Shown here: positions 36,558 to 44,975 of the stretch, one piece after another
Position numbering within the stretch: the first letter of the stretch is position 1
How the letters are laid out: the number at the start of each line of letters is the position of its first letter
DNA from: JABDMH01 sp965223105
Lineage (GTDB): Bacteria > Bacteroidota > Bacteroidia > Chitinophagales > Saprospiraceae
Reading direction: 5' to 3'
Length of the DNA: 64,000 bases
NCBI GenBank assembly: GCA_965223105.1
Contig: OZ244987.1
Coordinates: 5,456,001-5,520,000 of the forward strand
The notes under the pieces: model-generated
What the model was told of the DNA's origin: nothing
Database searches by the model: none
The model's input: the letters and a program-made list of their open reading frames with translations, nothing else
Position numbers and translations under genes: made by a program

Positions 36558-38657
36558 ATGAAAGTTGATGCTTTTAAGCATGTTGATTATTTATGGGACG
36601 AAAGCAAAGCCGCGAGTCTAGCAGGTGATGAGGTGGCACTATTCATATACCGGTCCAATGTCTTGGGAGCGGACCTTCGGATCACCAATTTTGGAGGTGG
36701 AAACACCTCTTGTAAAACGGTGGAAAAAGATCCCCTGACCGGCGAGGAGGTAGAGGTCATGTGGATCAAGGGATCCGGTGGTGATATCGGAACCCTCGAT
36801 CGCAAAGGCATCGCAGGCCTTTACATGGATCGCATGTATGACCTCAAAAGGATTTATCGCGGACTCGATCACGAAGACGAAATGGTGGATTTATACTATC
36901 GTTGTCTATATGACCTTGACAGTAGGGCGCCATCCATCGATACGGCGCTTCATGGATTTTTACCCTTCCATCACATTGATCACTTGCACCCGGATAGTCT
37001 GATCGCCATCGCTGCAGCCAAGGATAGCCAAGCCATAACCCAAGAAATCTGGGGCGACAATATGGGATGGCTGCCATGGCAAAGACCTGGCTTTGATCTG
37101 GGCTTGAAACTGGAAAAATGTCTGAAAGAAAATCCAGGCATCAGAGGCATCGTACTGGGAGGACATGGGCTCTTTACATGGGGCGACACATCATACGATT
37201 GCTATATAAATAGTTTAGAGGTGATCGAAACAGCCTCACAATACATAGCTGATCGTGAAGGAAAAGAACGTCCAGTATTTGGTGGGATAAAAACACAGAG
37301 CTTACCATCAGAAGAACGAAAAAATGTGGCCGCTCAACTCGCACCCATTTTACGGGGATTGAGCTCCAGCGAGCAAAGAATGATCGGTCATTTTACCGAT
37401 GACGAAAAGGTGCTGCAGTTTGTTAATTCCGAAGATATTCATAGGCTGGCACCCCTCGGAACTTCCTGTCCGGATCATTTTTTACGCACCAAGATCAAAC
37501 CCTTGGTGATTAATATCGACCAAGAAAAAATCCTTGCAGACCCCGACGAAGCAAAAAATGCAATCGCTCCCCTTTTTCAGCAATATCGACAAGACTATAG
37601 GGAATATTATGAAGCTTGCAAAAGACCAAATAGTCCTGCGATGCGAGACCCCAATCCGGTGGTGATCCTTTGTCCGGGCCTGGGGATGTTCACTTTTGCG
37701 AAGAATAAACAAACCGCTCGAGTCGCCTCGGAGTTTTACATCAATGCCATCAATGTAATGCGTGGAGCCGAAGCCATCACTGAATACACCGCTCTTCCAA
37801 GACAAGAAGCCTTTGATATCGAGTACTGGTTGCTGGAAGAGGCAAAGCTGCAGAGGATGCCAAAGGAAAAGCCACTGTCCCGGAAAGTTGCACTCATTAC
37901 GGGAGCGGCCGGAGGAATTGGCAAGGCCATCGCTGATAAATTGGCTGCCGAAGGTGCCAATGTTGTGTTGACTGACATCAGTGAGGAGCGACTGGGTGAG
38001 GCTATCAAAGACTATGGAAAGGACACGGCTTCAGTTGCAGTGTGTGATGTGACGAGCAGTACATCCATCGACAAGGCGTTCCTGCATGCCTGTCTTCAAT
38101 TTGGAGGGGTGGATATCATCGTCCATAGTGCCGGATTGGCAATCTCCAAATCTTTGGCTGATACTACCGAGGCTGATTGGGATCTGCTGCAAAATGTCCT
38201 GGTCAAGGGCCAGTTTCTAATGTCAAAACTAGGTGTCCAGGTATTGCGTAAGCAGGCGCTGGGAGGCGACATTATCAACATCGCCAGCAAAAATGGATTG
38301 GTTGCCGGTCCTAATAATGCCGGTTATGGAGCAGCCAAGGCTGCTCAGCAACATATGACGCGACTTCTCTCTGCGGAACTCGGTCCAGAGAAAATCAGGG
38401 TAAATACCGTGAACCCGGATGGAGTGATTGTAGGAAGCAAGATATGGGAAGGTGCCTGGGCCGAAGGTCGAGCCAAGGCCAACAAAATCACGGTTGAGGA
38501 ATTACCGGCATTTTATGCCAAACGCAACCTGATGAATGAAATTATTTATCCCGAAGATATCGCCAATGCCGTGTTTGCCCTGACCGCAATTCTAGATAAA
38601 AGCACAGGAAATATGATTAATGTCGATGGTGGGATGCCCACTTCTTTTGTTAGGTAG
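36558..38657 (+). CDS. rhaEW: Bifunctional rhamnulose-1-phosphate aldolase/L-lactaldehyde dehydrogenase RhaEW
   Basis: The product has 699 residues. The N-terminal part (about 1-430) is a class II aldolase with metal-ligand candidates in FLPFHHIDHLHPD (residues 135-146) and GGHGLFTW (His203). The C-terminal part (about 440-699) is a short-chain dehydrogenase with NAD motif TGAAGGIG at 448-455, Ser577 and the catalytic Tyr590-x-x-x-Lys594. It is known that such fusions split rhamnulose-1-phosphate into DHAP and L-lactaldehyde and then oxidise the aldehyde to L-lactate. Having lldD in the same run supports this. The 119-base gap before it is larger than the other gaps in the run and holds a CCGG-N7-CCGG string, so it may also have its own promoter. 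Confidence 0.94.
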   Translation: MKVDAFKHVDYLWDESKAASLAGDEVALFIYRSNVLGADLRITNFGGGNTSCKTVEKDPLTGEEVEVMWIKGSGGDIGTLDRKGIAGLYMDRMYDLKRIYRGLDHEDEMVDLYYRCLYDLDSRAPSIDTALHGFLPFHHIDHLHPDSLIAIAAAKDSQAITQEIWGDNMGWLPWQRPGFDLGLKLEKCLKENPGIRGIVLGGHGLFTWGDTSYDCYINSLEVIETASQYIADREGKERPVFGGIKTQSLPSEERKNVAAQLAPILRGLSSSEQRMIGHFTDDEKVLQFVNSEDIHRLAPLGTSCPDHFLRTKIKPLVINIDQEKILADPDEAKNAIAPLFQQYRQDYREYYEACKRPNSPAMRDPNPVVILCPGLGMFTFAKNKQTARVASEFYINAINVMRGAEAITEYTALPRQEAFDIEYWLLEEAKLQRMPKEKPLSRKVALITGAAGGIGKAIADKLAAEGANVVLTDISEERLGEAIKDYGKDTASVAVCDVTSSTSIDKAFLHACLQFGGVDIIVHSAGLAISKSLADTTEADWDLLQNVLVKGQFLMSKLGVQVLRKQALGGDIINIASKNGLVAGPNNAGYGAAKAAQQHMTRLLSAELGPEKIRVNTVNPDGVIVGSKIWEGAWAEGRAKANKITVEELPAFYAKRNLMNEIIYPEDIANAVFALTAILDKSTGNMINVDGGMPTSFVR

Positions 38658-38879
38658 CTGTCACTATCAATGTATTGATAAGATATCAACTTATTAAACC
38701 AATCACTAAGGACTGAAGGGCTGTAAGGTTACTGAAGATATCTATGAAATTAGAAAGGCACCATATAATATGAGAAATCAAGTCATATGGACAGCCATAA
38801 ATAGAAAAAACCAATCAGACAACCCGAAGTTTTATAGAATATCGATCCAAAAGCATATGATCTCCTAAACAAAATCTTT

Positions 38880-41800
38880 ATGAAAATTTTTAAGCATTTT
38901 CTGGTTTTACTGCTTTTATTCCACCCCAAACTTCAGCTGGAGGCTCAATCTCAAAATCGACCCAACGTCATTTTCATACTTACGGATGATCAACGTTTTG
39001 ATGCACTCGGCTATGCCGGCAATGACCTGGCCCATACCCCGGAAATGGATGCATTGGCCGAAGAAGGAACCTTTTTTTGGAATGCCATGGTAACGACCCC
39101 AATTTGTGCAGCGAGCCGGGCCAGTCTATTCACCGGTCTGTATGAACGCACCCATAGATTTAATTTCCAAACCGGCAACATACGGGAGGAATATATGGCC
39201 AAGAGTTATCCCAGGTTATTAAAAGATGCTGGTTATGTCACCGCCTTCTATGGAAAGTATGGGATCAGGTACGATGGCAAAGAAATGTTATTTAACGAGT
39301 ATGAGACTTATGATCGCAACAATTCCTTTAAAGATCGACGTGGTTATTACTACAAAACGATTGGAAGCGACACGGTCCATTTGACACGATACACCGGACA
39401 ACAAGCCATTGATTTTATTGATGGTGTCGATCCCAACCAACCCTTCTGCCTCTCCTTAAGCTTTAGTGCTCCACATGCACATGATCCGGCAAAAGAGCAA
39501 TATTTCTGGCAAGATGAAACTGCTGAGCTCCTGCGCACTGTCACCGTGCCGGAGCCTAATCTAGGTGCCGATGAATATTTTGAAGCCCAACCGGATTTTA
39601 TCAAGGCCGGATTCAATCGATTGCGATGGACCTGGCGATTCGACACACCCGAAAAGTATCAACATAGTGTCAAGGGTTATCATCGCATGATCGCGGGTAT
39701 TGATTTGGAGATCGGGAAAATTCGAAAAAAATTGGAAGCCAGGGGTCTAAGTCACAACACCGTAATTGTGTTGATGGGAGACAATGGCTATTTCTTAGGA
39801 GAAAGGCAGTTGGCGGGAAAATGGCTGATGTATGATAATTCTGTTCGGGTCCCACTGATCATATATGATCCCAGGATCGAGGCGCAGGAAGATAGCGACG
39901 AATTGGCCTTAAACGTAGATGTGCCTTCCACCATTATTGACCTGGCAGGCATCCCATCACCCCATACCTGGCAAGGTAAGAGCCTGCTGCCTATCGTGCA
40001 AAAGAAAGACAGCAACCTGGGTAGGGACACCGCTTTAATCGAACATCTCTGGGAATTTGACAAGATCCAACCCAGTGAGGGAGTCAGAACCAAAGACTGG
40101 AAGTATTTCCGCTATGTGAATGATAAATCAATAGAAGAACTATACGATTTAAGCATAGATGAGCATGAAGCCAATAACTTGGCGACTGATCCTAAATATG
40201 GAGCTACCCTCATGGTCCTTCGCAAAAAATGCGATGAATTAATAGCCACCTATAGTGACAAATATTCCGCCCCGCCGTTAGAGCTGTCTGTGGAATATAT
40301 TCGTCGACCCGCTTCAGTCTACTTAAAAGATTCTAGGCCGGAATTTGCTTGGATCGTTCCTGACGAAGCTGTATTTCAATCTGGATATCAAGTACTGGTA
40401 GCCTCTTCCAATACAAATATTGACAACAACATTGGTGACATGTGGAACAGTGGTCAAGTGAGATCAGGAAGATCCTCAGACATTGAATATGAAGGATTAC
40501 CTCTTCAACTTGGAAACCGGTATTATTGGAAAGTGCGAATATTTGATGAAGTAAATCGCCTATCCAGCTACTCCGATCCGCAGAGTTTTCAAATCGGATC
40601 CCACGACTCCGCAATCACCACCGCCAACATTTTTCAGGTGGATCGAATCCGACCTGCACTGCTTGAGAAAAAAGGTCAGGGCACTTATTTCATCGATTTT
40701 GGTAAAGCCGCTTTTGCCAATATGGAAATTAATTATCAGCCCAAAAATGCGCACATCCTAACGGTGCGAATTGGAGAACAACTTAAAGATGGTCAGATTA
40801 ACCAGAAACCTGGAGGTCATATTCGATATGCTGAGGTCAAAATTCCCGTTACTCCAGACCAGAGCATATACACATTACCACTGATTCCTGATGAACGAAA
40901 CACCAAGTCTATCGCCGTGACTATGCCTGATTCCTTCCCCATTTTGTTGCCATTCAGATATGCTGAAATCGATGGTGCGCAGGAAGACATTGGGGAAGAA
41001 TCACTCACACAATTAGCCTATCACAGTTATTGGGATGATCAACAAAGCCACTTTGAAAGTTCCGACGATATCTTAGACCAAGTATGGGATCTTTGTCGAT
41101 ATTCGATAAAAGCCACCACTTTTGCCGGCTACTATGTTGACGGTGACCGCGAGCGCATCCCTTATGAAGCAGATGCCTACCTCAATCAATTGAGTCACTA
41201 TACGACAGATAGAGAATATGCCATCGCTCGGCGAACCATTGAATATTTCATGGAATACCCTACCTGGCCCACTGAGTGGCAGCAACATGTGGCTTTGATG
41301 TTTTATGCCGATTACCAATATACGGGCAATACCGAATTGATCAAAAAATATTATGAGCCGCTCAAGCATAAAACACTTCTGGAATTGAGACGGGATGACG
41401 GGCTGATTAGCTCTGAAGCTGTCACACCGGAGTTTATGAAAAAACTGGGTTTTAAAGATCCATCCATCAAACTAAGAGATATCGTAGATTGGCCTCCGTC
41501 AGGATGGCAAGGAAATCCCGAAGTGATGGGTGAAAGAGACGGATTCGTATTTAAACCGATCAGCACGGTGATCAACTGTCTTTTCTATCAAAACATGAAA
41601 ATCATGGCAGAATTTGCAACTGCCATTGGCAAAGGAGAAGAAGCCATCGAATTTGAGTTAATGGCTTTGCAGGCTAAAAAATCTATCAACGAAAAATTAT
41701 TTAACCCTGTGATAGGAGCTTATGTTGATGGTGAAGGCACAGATCATTCATCACTCCATGCCAACATGATGGCGCTTGCTTTTAATATCGTACCCGAACA

Positions 41801-42380
41801 ACATATACCATCCGTCGTGGATTTCATTAAGTCGAGAGGAATGGCTTGCAGTGTTTACGGATCGCAATATCTGCTGGAAGCTTTATATAATGCCAATGAA
41901 GCGGATTACGCTCTCGCATTGATGACGGCCCAAAATGACCGCAGCTGGTATAATATGATCAAGGTAGGTTCTACGATCACACTGGAAGCCTGGGACATGA
42001 AGTACAAACCCAATGCCGACTGGAATCATGCCTGGGGGGCCGCTCCTGCCAATATTATCCCCCGTTATTTGTGGGGTATTCAGCCGAAAAAGCCTGGTTT
42101 TGCTGTGGCCCATATAAAACCTCAGATGAGTACACTAAAACATAGTTCCATTGAAGTACCCACCATTAAAGGAAATATTAAGGCAGAATACAAATTTGTA
42201 AATAACAGACTGCAGGAATATAAAATTGAGCTGCCGGCCAATATGGTGGCAGAATTTGAGGTAGTAGAAGCAGAAGGAAAAGAGGTACGCCTGAATGGAA
42301 AAAAAGTAAGTCTAGCCTTTGGATCCATCCGTCTCGAACCAGGTGTGAATGAAATCTCACTTATCGTCAATTCTTTTTGA
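38880..42380 (+). CDS. Bimodular sulfatase - GH78 alpha-L-rhamnosidase
   Basis: The product has 1166 residues with a signal peptide (about 1-23). Residues 28-465 are a formylglycine sulfatase: Asp36-Asp37, the motif C76-A-A-S-R80 with ASLFTG, and GDNGYFLGERQLAGKW (Asp301, Asn302, Lys314). Residues about 480-1166 are a GH78 rhamnosidase with N-terminal beta domains, the acidic DGDRERIPYEAD motif (Asp754, Glu758, Asp765), a catalytic barrel, and a C-terminal beta domain ending LEPGVNEISLIV. An S1_25-GH78 fusion is known from the Formosa agariphila ulvan locus. It would desulfate and cleave terminal rhamnose of ulvan oligosaccharides. The C-A-A-S-R form replaces the usual Pro. The sulfatase subfamily is inference. 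Confidence 0.93.
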   Translation: MKIFKHFLVLLLLFHPKLQLEAQSQNRPNVIFILTDDQRFDALGYAGNDLAHTPEMDALAEEGTFFWNAMVTTPICAASRASLFTGLYERTHRFNFQTGNIREEYMAKSYPRLLKDAGYVTAFYGKYGIRYDGKEMLFNEYETYDRNNSFKDRRGYYYKTIGSDTVHLTRYTGQQAIDFIDGVDPNQPFCLSLSFSAPHAHDPAKEQYFWQDETAELLRTVTVPEPNLGADEYFEAQPDFIKAGFNRLRWTWRFDTPEKYQHSVKGYHRMIAGIDLEIGKIRKKLEARGLSHNTVIVLMGDNGYFLGERQLAGKWLMYDNSVRVPLIIYDPRIEAQEDSDELALNVDVPSTIIDLAGIPSPHTWQGKSLLPIVQKKDSNLGRDTALIEHLWEFDKIQPSEGVRTKDWKYFRYVNDKSIEELYDLSIDEHEANNLATDPKYGATLMVLRKKCDELIATYSDKYSAPPLELSVEYIRRPASVYLKDSRPEFAWIVPDEAVFQSGYQVLVASSNTNIDNNIGDMWNSGQVRSGRSSDIEYEGLPLQLGNRYYWKVRIFDEVNRLSSYSDPQSFQIGSHDSAITTANIFQVDRIRPALLEKKGQGTYFIDFGKAAFANMEINYQPKNAHILTVRIGEQLKDGQINQKPGGHIRYAEVKIPVTPDQSIYTLPLIPDERNTKSIAVTMPDSFPILLPFRYAEIDGAQEDIGEESLTQLAYHSYWDDQQSHFESSDDILDQVWDLCRYSIKATTFAGYYVDGDRERIPYEADAYLNQLSHYTTDREYAIARRTIEYFMEYPTWPTEWQQHVALMFYADYQYTGNTELIKKYYEPLKHKTLLELRRDDGLISSEAVTPEFMKKLGFKDPSIKLRDIVDWPPSGWQGNPEVMGERDGFVFKPISTVINCLFYQNMKIMAEFATAIGKGEEAIEFELMALQAKKSINEKLFNPVIGAYVDGEGTDHSSLHANMMALAFNIVPEQHIPSVVDFIKSRGMACSVYGSQYLLEALYNANEADYALALMTAQNDRSWYNMIKVGSTITLEAWDMKYKPNADWNHAWGAAPANIIPRYLWGIQPKKPGFAVAHIKPQMSTLKHSSIEVPTIKGNIKAEYKFVNNRLQEYKIELPANMVAEFEVVEAEGKEVRLNGKKVSLAFGSIRLEPGVNEISLIVNSF

Positions 42381-42384
42381 TCTT

Positions 42385-42428
42385 ATGAGTACCTATAATA
42401 ACCCATGAGATCAGTTTTGAAATATTTT
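42385..42428. repeat. Short interspersed repeat, copy 2
   Basis: This is the partner of 13177-13224. It starts five bases after the stop of the sulfatase-rhamnosidase gene. The shared parts are GTACCT, TAATAACC, TGAGATC and GTTTTGAAATATTTT. It lies between that gene and rhaM. Confidence 0.75.
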
Positions 42429-42454
42429 TTAGGTACCCTATAATATAATAGAGG

Positions 42455-42769
42455 ATGCAGAGACTAGCATTTAAGATGCAACTTAATCCTGGCCAGAAAT
42501 CTGTTTACATGGAAAGGCATGATTCGATCTGGCCAGAGTTACGTGAACTGCTCAAAGAGGCAGGCATCAGTGAATATTCGATCTTCTTAGACGAAGAGAC
42601 CCATACTCTTTTCGCTTTCCAGAAAACCTCGGGAAGTAGTGGTTCTCAGGATCTAGCCCTTCATCCCCTCGTTAGAAAATGGTGGGATTATATGGCTGAT
42701 ATTATGGAGGTGAATCCCGACAATTCGCCGGTATCGAAACCATTGACGGAAGTGTTCTACCTTGAGTAA
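42455..42769 (+). CDS. rhaM: L-rhamnose mutarotase RhaM
   Basis: The product has 104 residues, the usual RhaM length. The active-site set of the E. coli enzyme is present at the same positions: Tyr18, His22 (YMERHDSIWPEL) and Trp76-Trp77 (VRKWWDYMADIM). RhaM interconverts alpha and beta anomers of L-rhamnose so that the isomerase receives its preferred form. It follows the sulfatase-rhamnosidase gene by 74 bases and closes the rhamnose part of the locus. Rhamnose released by the preceding enzyme is its natural substrate. Confidence 0.95.
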   Translation: MQRLAFKMQLNPGQKSVYMERHDSIWPELRELLKEAGISEYSIFLDEETHTLFAFQKTSGSSGSQDLALHPLVRKWWDYMADIMEVNPDNSPVSKPLTEVFYLE

Positions 42770-43099
42770 GGTGACGAACGGAAATTTGATCAGACCCTTC
42801 TTTCATTTTTTATCTCATTGGCCGTTTCGCGGATAATTCCATCAAACAAAGTCGCATCGATTTAATCCTGACATTGCTTGCTAGAGTGACACTGCGTAAA
42901 GCAACACTGTTCAATTTGACAGTTCATCTAACTAAGGAATCGAGCCACAATCGGCCAATACCTTCTGTTTGGAAAAAAAATCCTGATCTTGGGAAAGTCA
43001 CTTTCTGGAATTCCTGAAATTGGTATTATATTGAGGAGAGGTGAATTGGACGTTTGTGCCTATGCCTATATCTTAAACTTCATATACCAATCAGCTGTC
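42770..43099. other. Intergenic, no recognisable gene
   Basis: This stretch separates rhaM from the DUF2652 gene. The downstream frame extends back to 42989, but I place its start at 43100. I see no hairpin with a T-run and no RNA gene. Confidence 0.4.
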
Positions 43100-44269
43100 A
43101 TGAGTGAAACTGCTGTACAAGCACAACCAGCATTTCTTTTTATCCCAGATATTTCAGGATTCACTGAGTTTGTCAATAACACGGAAATCCATCATGCCAG
43201 GCACATTGTAGAAGAGCTGTTGGAGATCATCATCGATGCCAATGAGATCGGATTGGAAGTATCCGAAATTGAAGGTGATGCGATTCTCTTTTATCGAAAT
43301 GGCCAGGCACCAACAGCAGCTGCTCTATTGGCTCAGGTACAGAATATGTACGTGAAGTTTAAAGCACACCTTAGGAAGTATGAAAGCCACAGGATCTGTC
43401 AATGTGGTGCTTGTAGCTCGGCCAATCGCTTGGCATTAAAATTCGTGGCTCACTTTGGAGAAATTACCACAAAAACAGTAAAAGATCATTCAAAACTGTT
43501 CGGTAAGGAGGTAATTGTGGTACATCGTTTACTTAAAAATTCCATCGAACAACCCGAATACATCCTGATCACCGATTCTCTAATCCAGGCAGACAATACC
43601 TGGATTGATTTGCCCACCGTGGCCTGGTCAGATGTGGACAAGGGCAGTGCAGCATATGAATATGGCACGACAAATTATAGCTTTCTTTCCTTGACGCCGT
43701 TACAAGACCACGTACCGGATCCCAAGATCGAAGATTTTGCCCTCCCCAACGCAACCCAAATCGTCGCGACCACTGAATCAGTAATCAATGCACCATTAGA
43801 CATGGTTTTCAACGTCCTCTCTGATGTTTCTTTCAGGCAAGAATGGGAAGCTCACGTCAATGTGAGTGACCGGCCAACAGCCAAAATAAGCCAGGAAGGA
43901 ATCGCACATCGATGCATTGTAGCCGGAGATCCGAAAGTTAAAAAGATCGTGACCCATGATTTTAAGAGGGTCAATGATGTGATACACTTTACCGACACAA
44001 ATCATAAAGAAGGATATTGCATAGTATTTACATTGAGAAAAATTGGGCCCAACCTAACCAGGGTTTCCGCCAACTTTCTCATGAAGCCTAATTGGTTTAA
44101 AAAGAAGATATTCGATCTGATGATCAAAAAGAAATTGTTAAAGACTCTTGAAAGAAACTGGACATCCTTAGATTCCTATTGCAAGAAATTGGTCATGGAA
44201 GGTAAGAACCATCGATCTCAGATCATACTGAAAGATCAAGCAGATCGGTTGGTGCCGCAAATACCATAA
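43100..44269 (+). CDS. DUF2652 (cyclase-homology-like) plus SRPBCC protein
   Basis: The ATG at 43100 was preferred to 42989 because AFLFIPDISGFTEFVNNTEIHHARHIVEELLE follows it directly and starts the DUF2652 domain, which resembles class III adenylate cyclase catalytic domains. EIEGDAILFYRNG and CQCGACSSANRLALKFVAHFGEITTK continue it. From about residue 230 a START/SRPBCC domain follows (ESVINAPLDMVFNVLSDVSFRQEWEAHVNVSD). Whether it makes a cyclic nucleotide is doubtful, since I cannot identify a full set of catalytic residues. The protein is probably cytoplasmic and stands alone. Confidence 0.75.
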   Translation: MSETAVQAQPAFLFIPDISGFTEFVNNTEIHHARHIVEELLEIIIDANEIGLEVSEIEGDAILFYRNGQAPTAAALLAQVQNMYVKFKAHLRKYESHRICQCGACSSANRLALKFVAHFGEITTKTVKDHSKLFGKEVIVVHRLLKNSIEQPEYILITDSLIQADNTWIDLPTVAWSDVDKGSAAYEYGTTNYSFLSLTPLQDHVPDPKIEDFALPNATQIVATTESVINAPLDMVFNVLSDVSFRQEWEAHVNVSDRPTAKISQEGIAHRCIVAGDPKVKKIVTHDFKRVNDVIHFTDTNHKEGYCIVFTLRKIGPNLTRVSANFLMKPNWFKKKIFDLMIKKKLLKTLERNWTSLDSYCKKLVMEGKNHRSQIILKDQADRLVPQIP

Positions 44270-44648
44270 ATCTAGCCGCTCTATATAATCACCATGATGC
44301 CTATGAAATGTACCCTTGAACTCAACCAGGTCCATCAAATCTTGTGAGATGCCGCTTAACCGTGATCTAGCCACTGTGCATGGTATCTCACATTTATCTC
44401 TCTTTCTATATTCCTTGTGAGGCCTCGGATCTAGCTTAATTGACATTCTTGGCCTGCTTTCGCAATAACATCCAAATCGGTATAATCCCCAATGCATCTT
44501 GTCAGTCCTACCTTAGCCGGGACCAAGCCCAGTGTTTCTACTGCCTTGCATCTTGGATTTAATCGCAGCCCAATTCTCTTTCTCTCCATTTTCTTACCAA
44601 GTATCAATAAAATCATTACTTTTACTTTTGGTAAGTAAATAAAAGTCA
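44270..44648. other. Intergenic region ending in the padR promoter
   Basis: No gene is recognisable in the first 300 bases. The last 60 hold the inverted repeat and promoter-like box listed separately. Confidence 0.4.
44593..44635 (+). promoter_or_regulatory. Promoter and probable operator of the padR-permease operon
   Basis: TACTTTTG at 44623-44630 fits the Bacteroidota -7 box TAnnTTTG and lies 18 bases before the ATG. Perfect 8-base inverted arms, CTTACCAA (44593-44600) and TTGGTAAG (44628-44635), surround it, the right arm overlapping the -7 box. A dimer bound to them would block the promoter. Autoregulation by PadR is inference. Confidence 0.55.
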
Positions 44649-44975
44649 ATGAACGATTACTCTCTAGGGGAGTTCCAGGAGCTAACCCTCCTGACTGTAG
44701 CCGCCCTTCATGGTGAGGCATATGGGGTATCCATATTGAAGCACTTGGAAAAGGAATCTCGTAAGAAATACAACATCAGTGCTGTGCATGTGGCACTGAA
44801 AAGGATGGAACAAAAGGGCCTGGTACGTTCTGAGTACGGAGGCATAACCAATGAAAGAGGAGGGCGACGGAAAAAGTATTATACCATCACCAGCCTTGGC
44901 AAGCGGATTTTAGATGAGCAGTATTCCTTGAGAACGAAAATCTATCAGCAAATTCCCAAAATATCCTTTGAATAA
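44649..44975 (+). CDS. PadR-family transcriptional regulator
   Basis: The product has 108 residues. It is a winged-helix protein of the PadR family: LGEFQELTLLTVAALHGEAYGVSILKHLEKESRKKYNISAVHVALKRMEQKGLVRSEYG and RRKKYYTITSLGKRILDEQ. Known members are small dimeric repressors that respond to a toxic or stress signal. Its stop (TAA) overlaps the ATG of the permease gene by one base, so both are made from one message. In Bacteroidota this regulator-permease pair is recurrent. Confidence 0.93.
   Translation: MNDYSLGEFQELTLLTVAALHGEAYGVSILKHLEKESRKKYNISAVHVALKRMEQKGLVRSEYGGITNERGGRRKKYYTITSLGKRILDEQYSLRTKIYQQIPKISFE

Noticed and set aside
43100..44269. Functional adenylate cyclase
   Set aside because: The N-terminal domain has the cyclase-like pattern but I cannot locate a full set of metal and transition-state residues.
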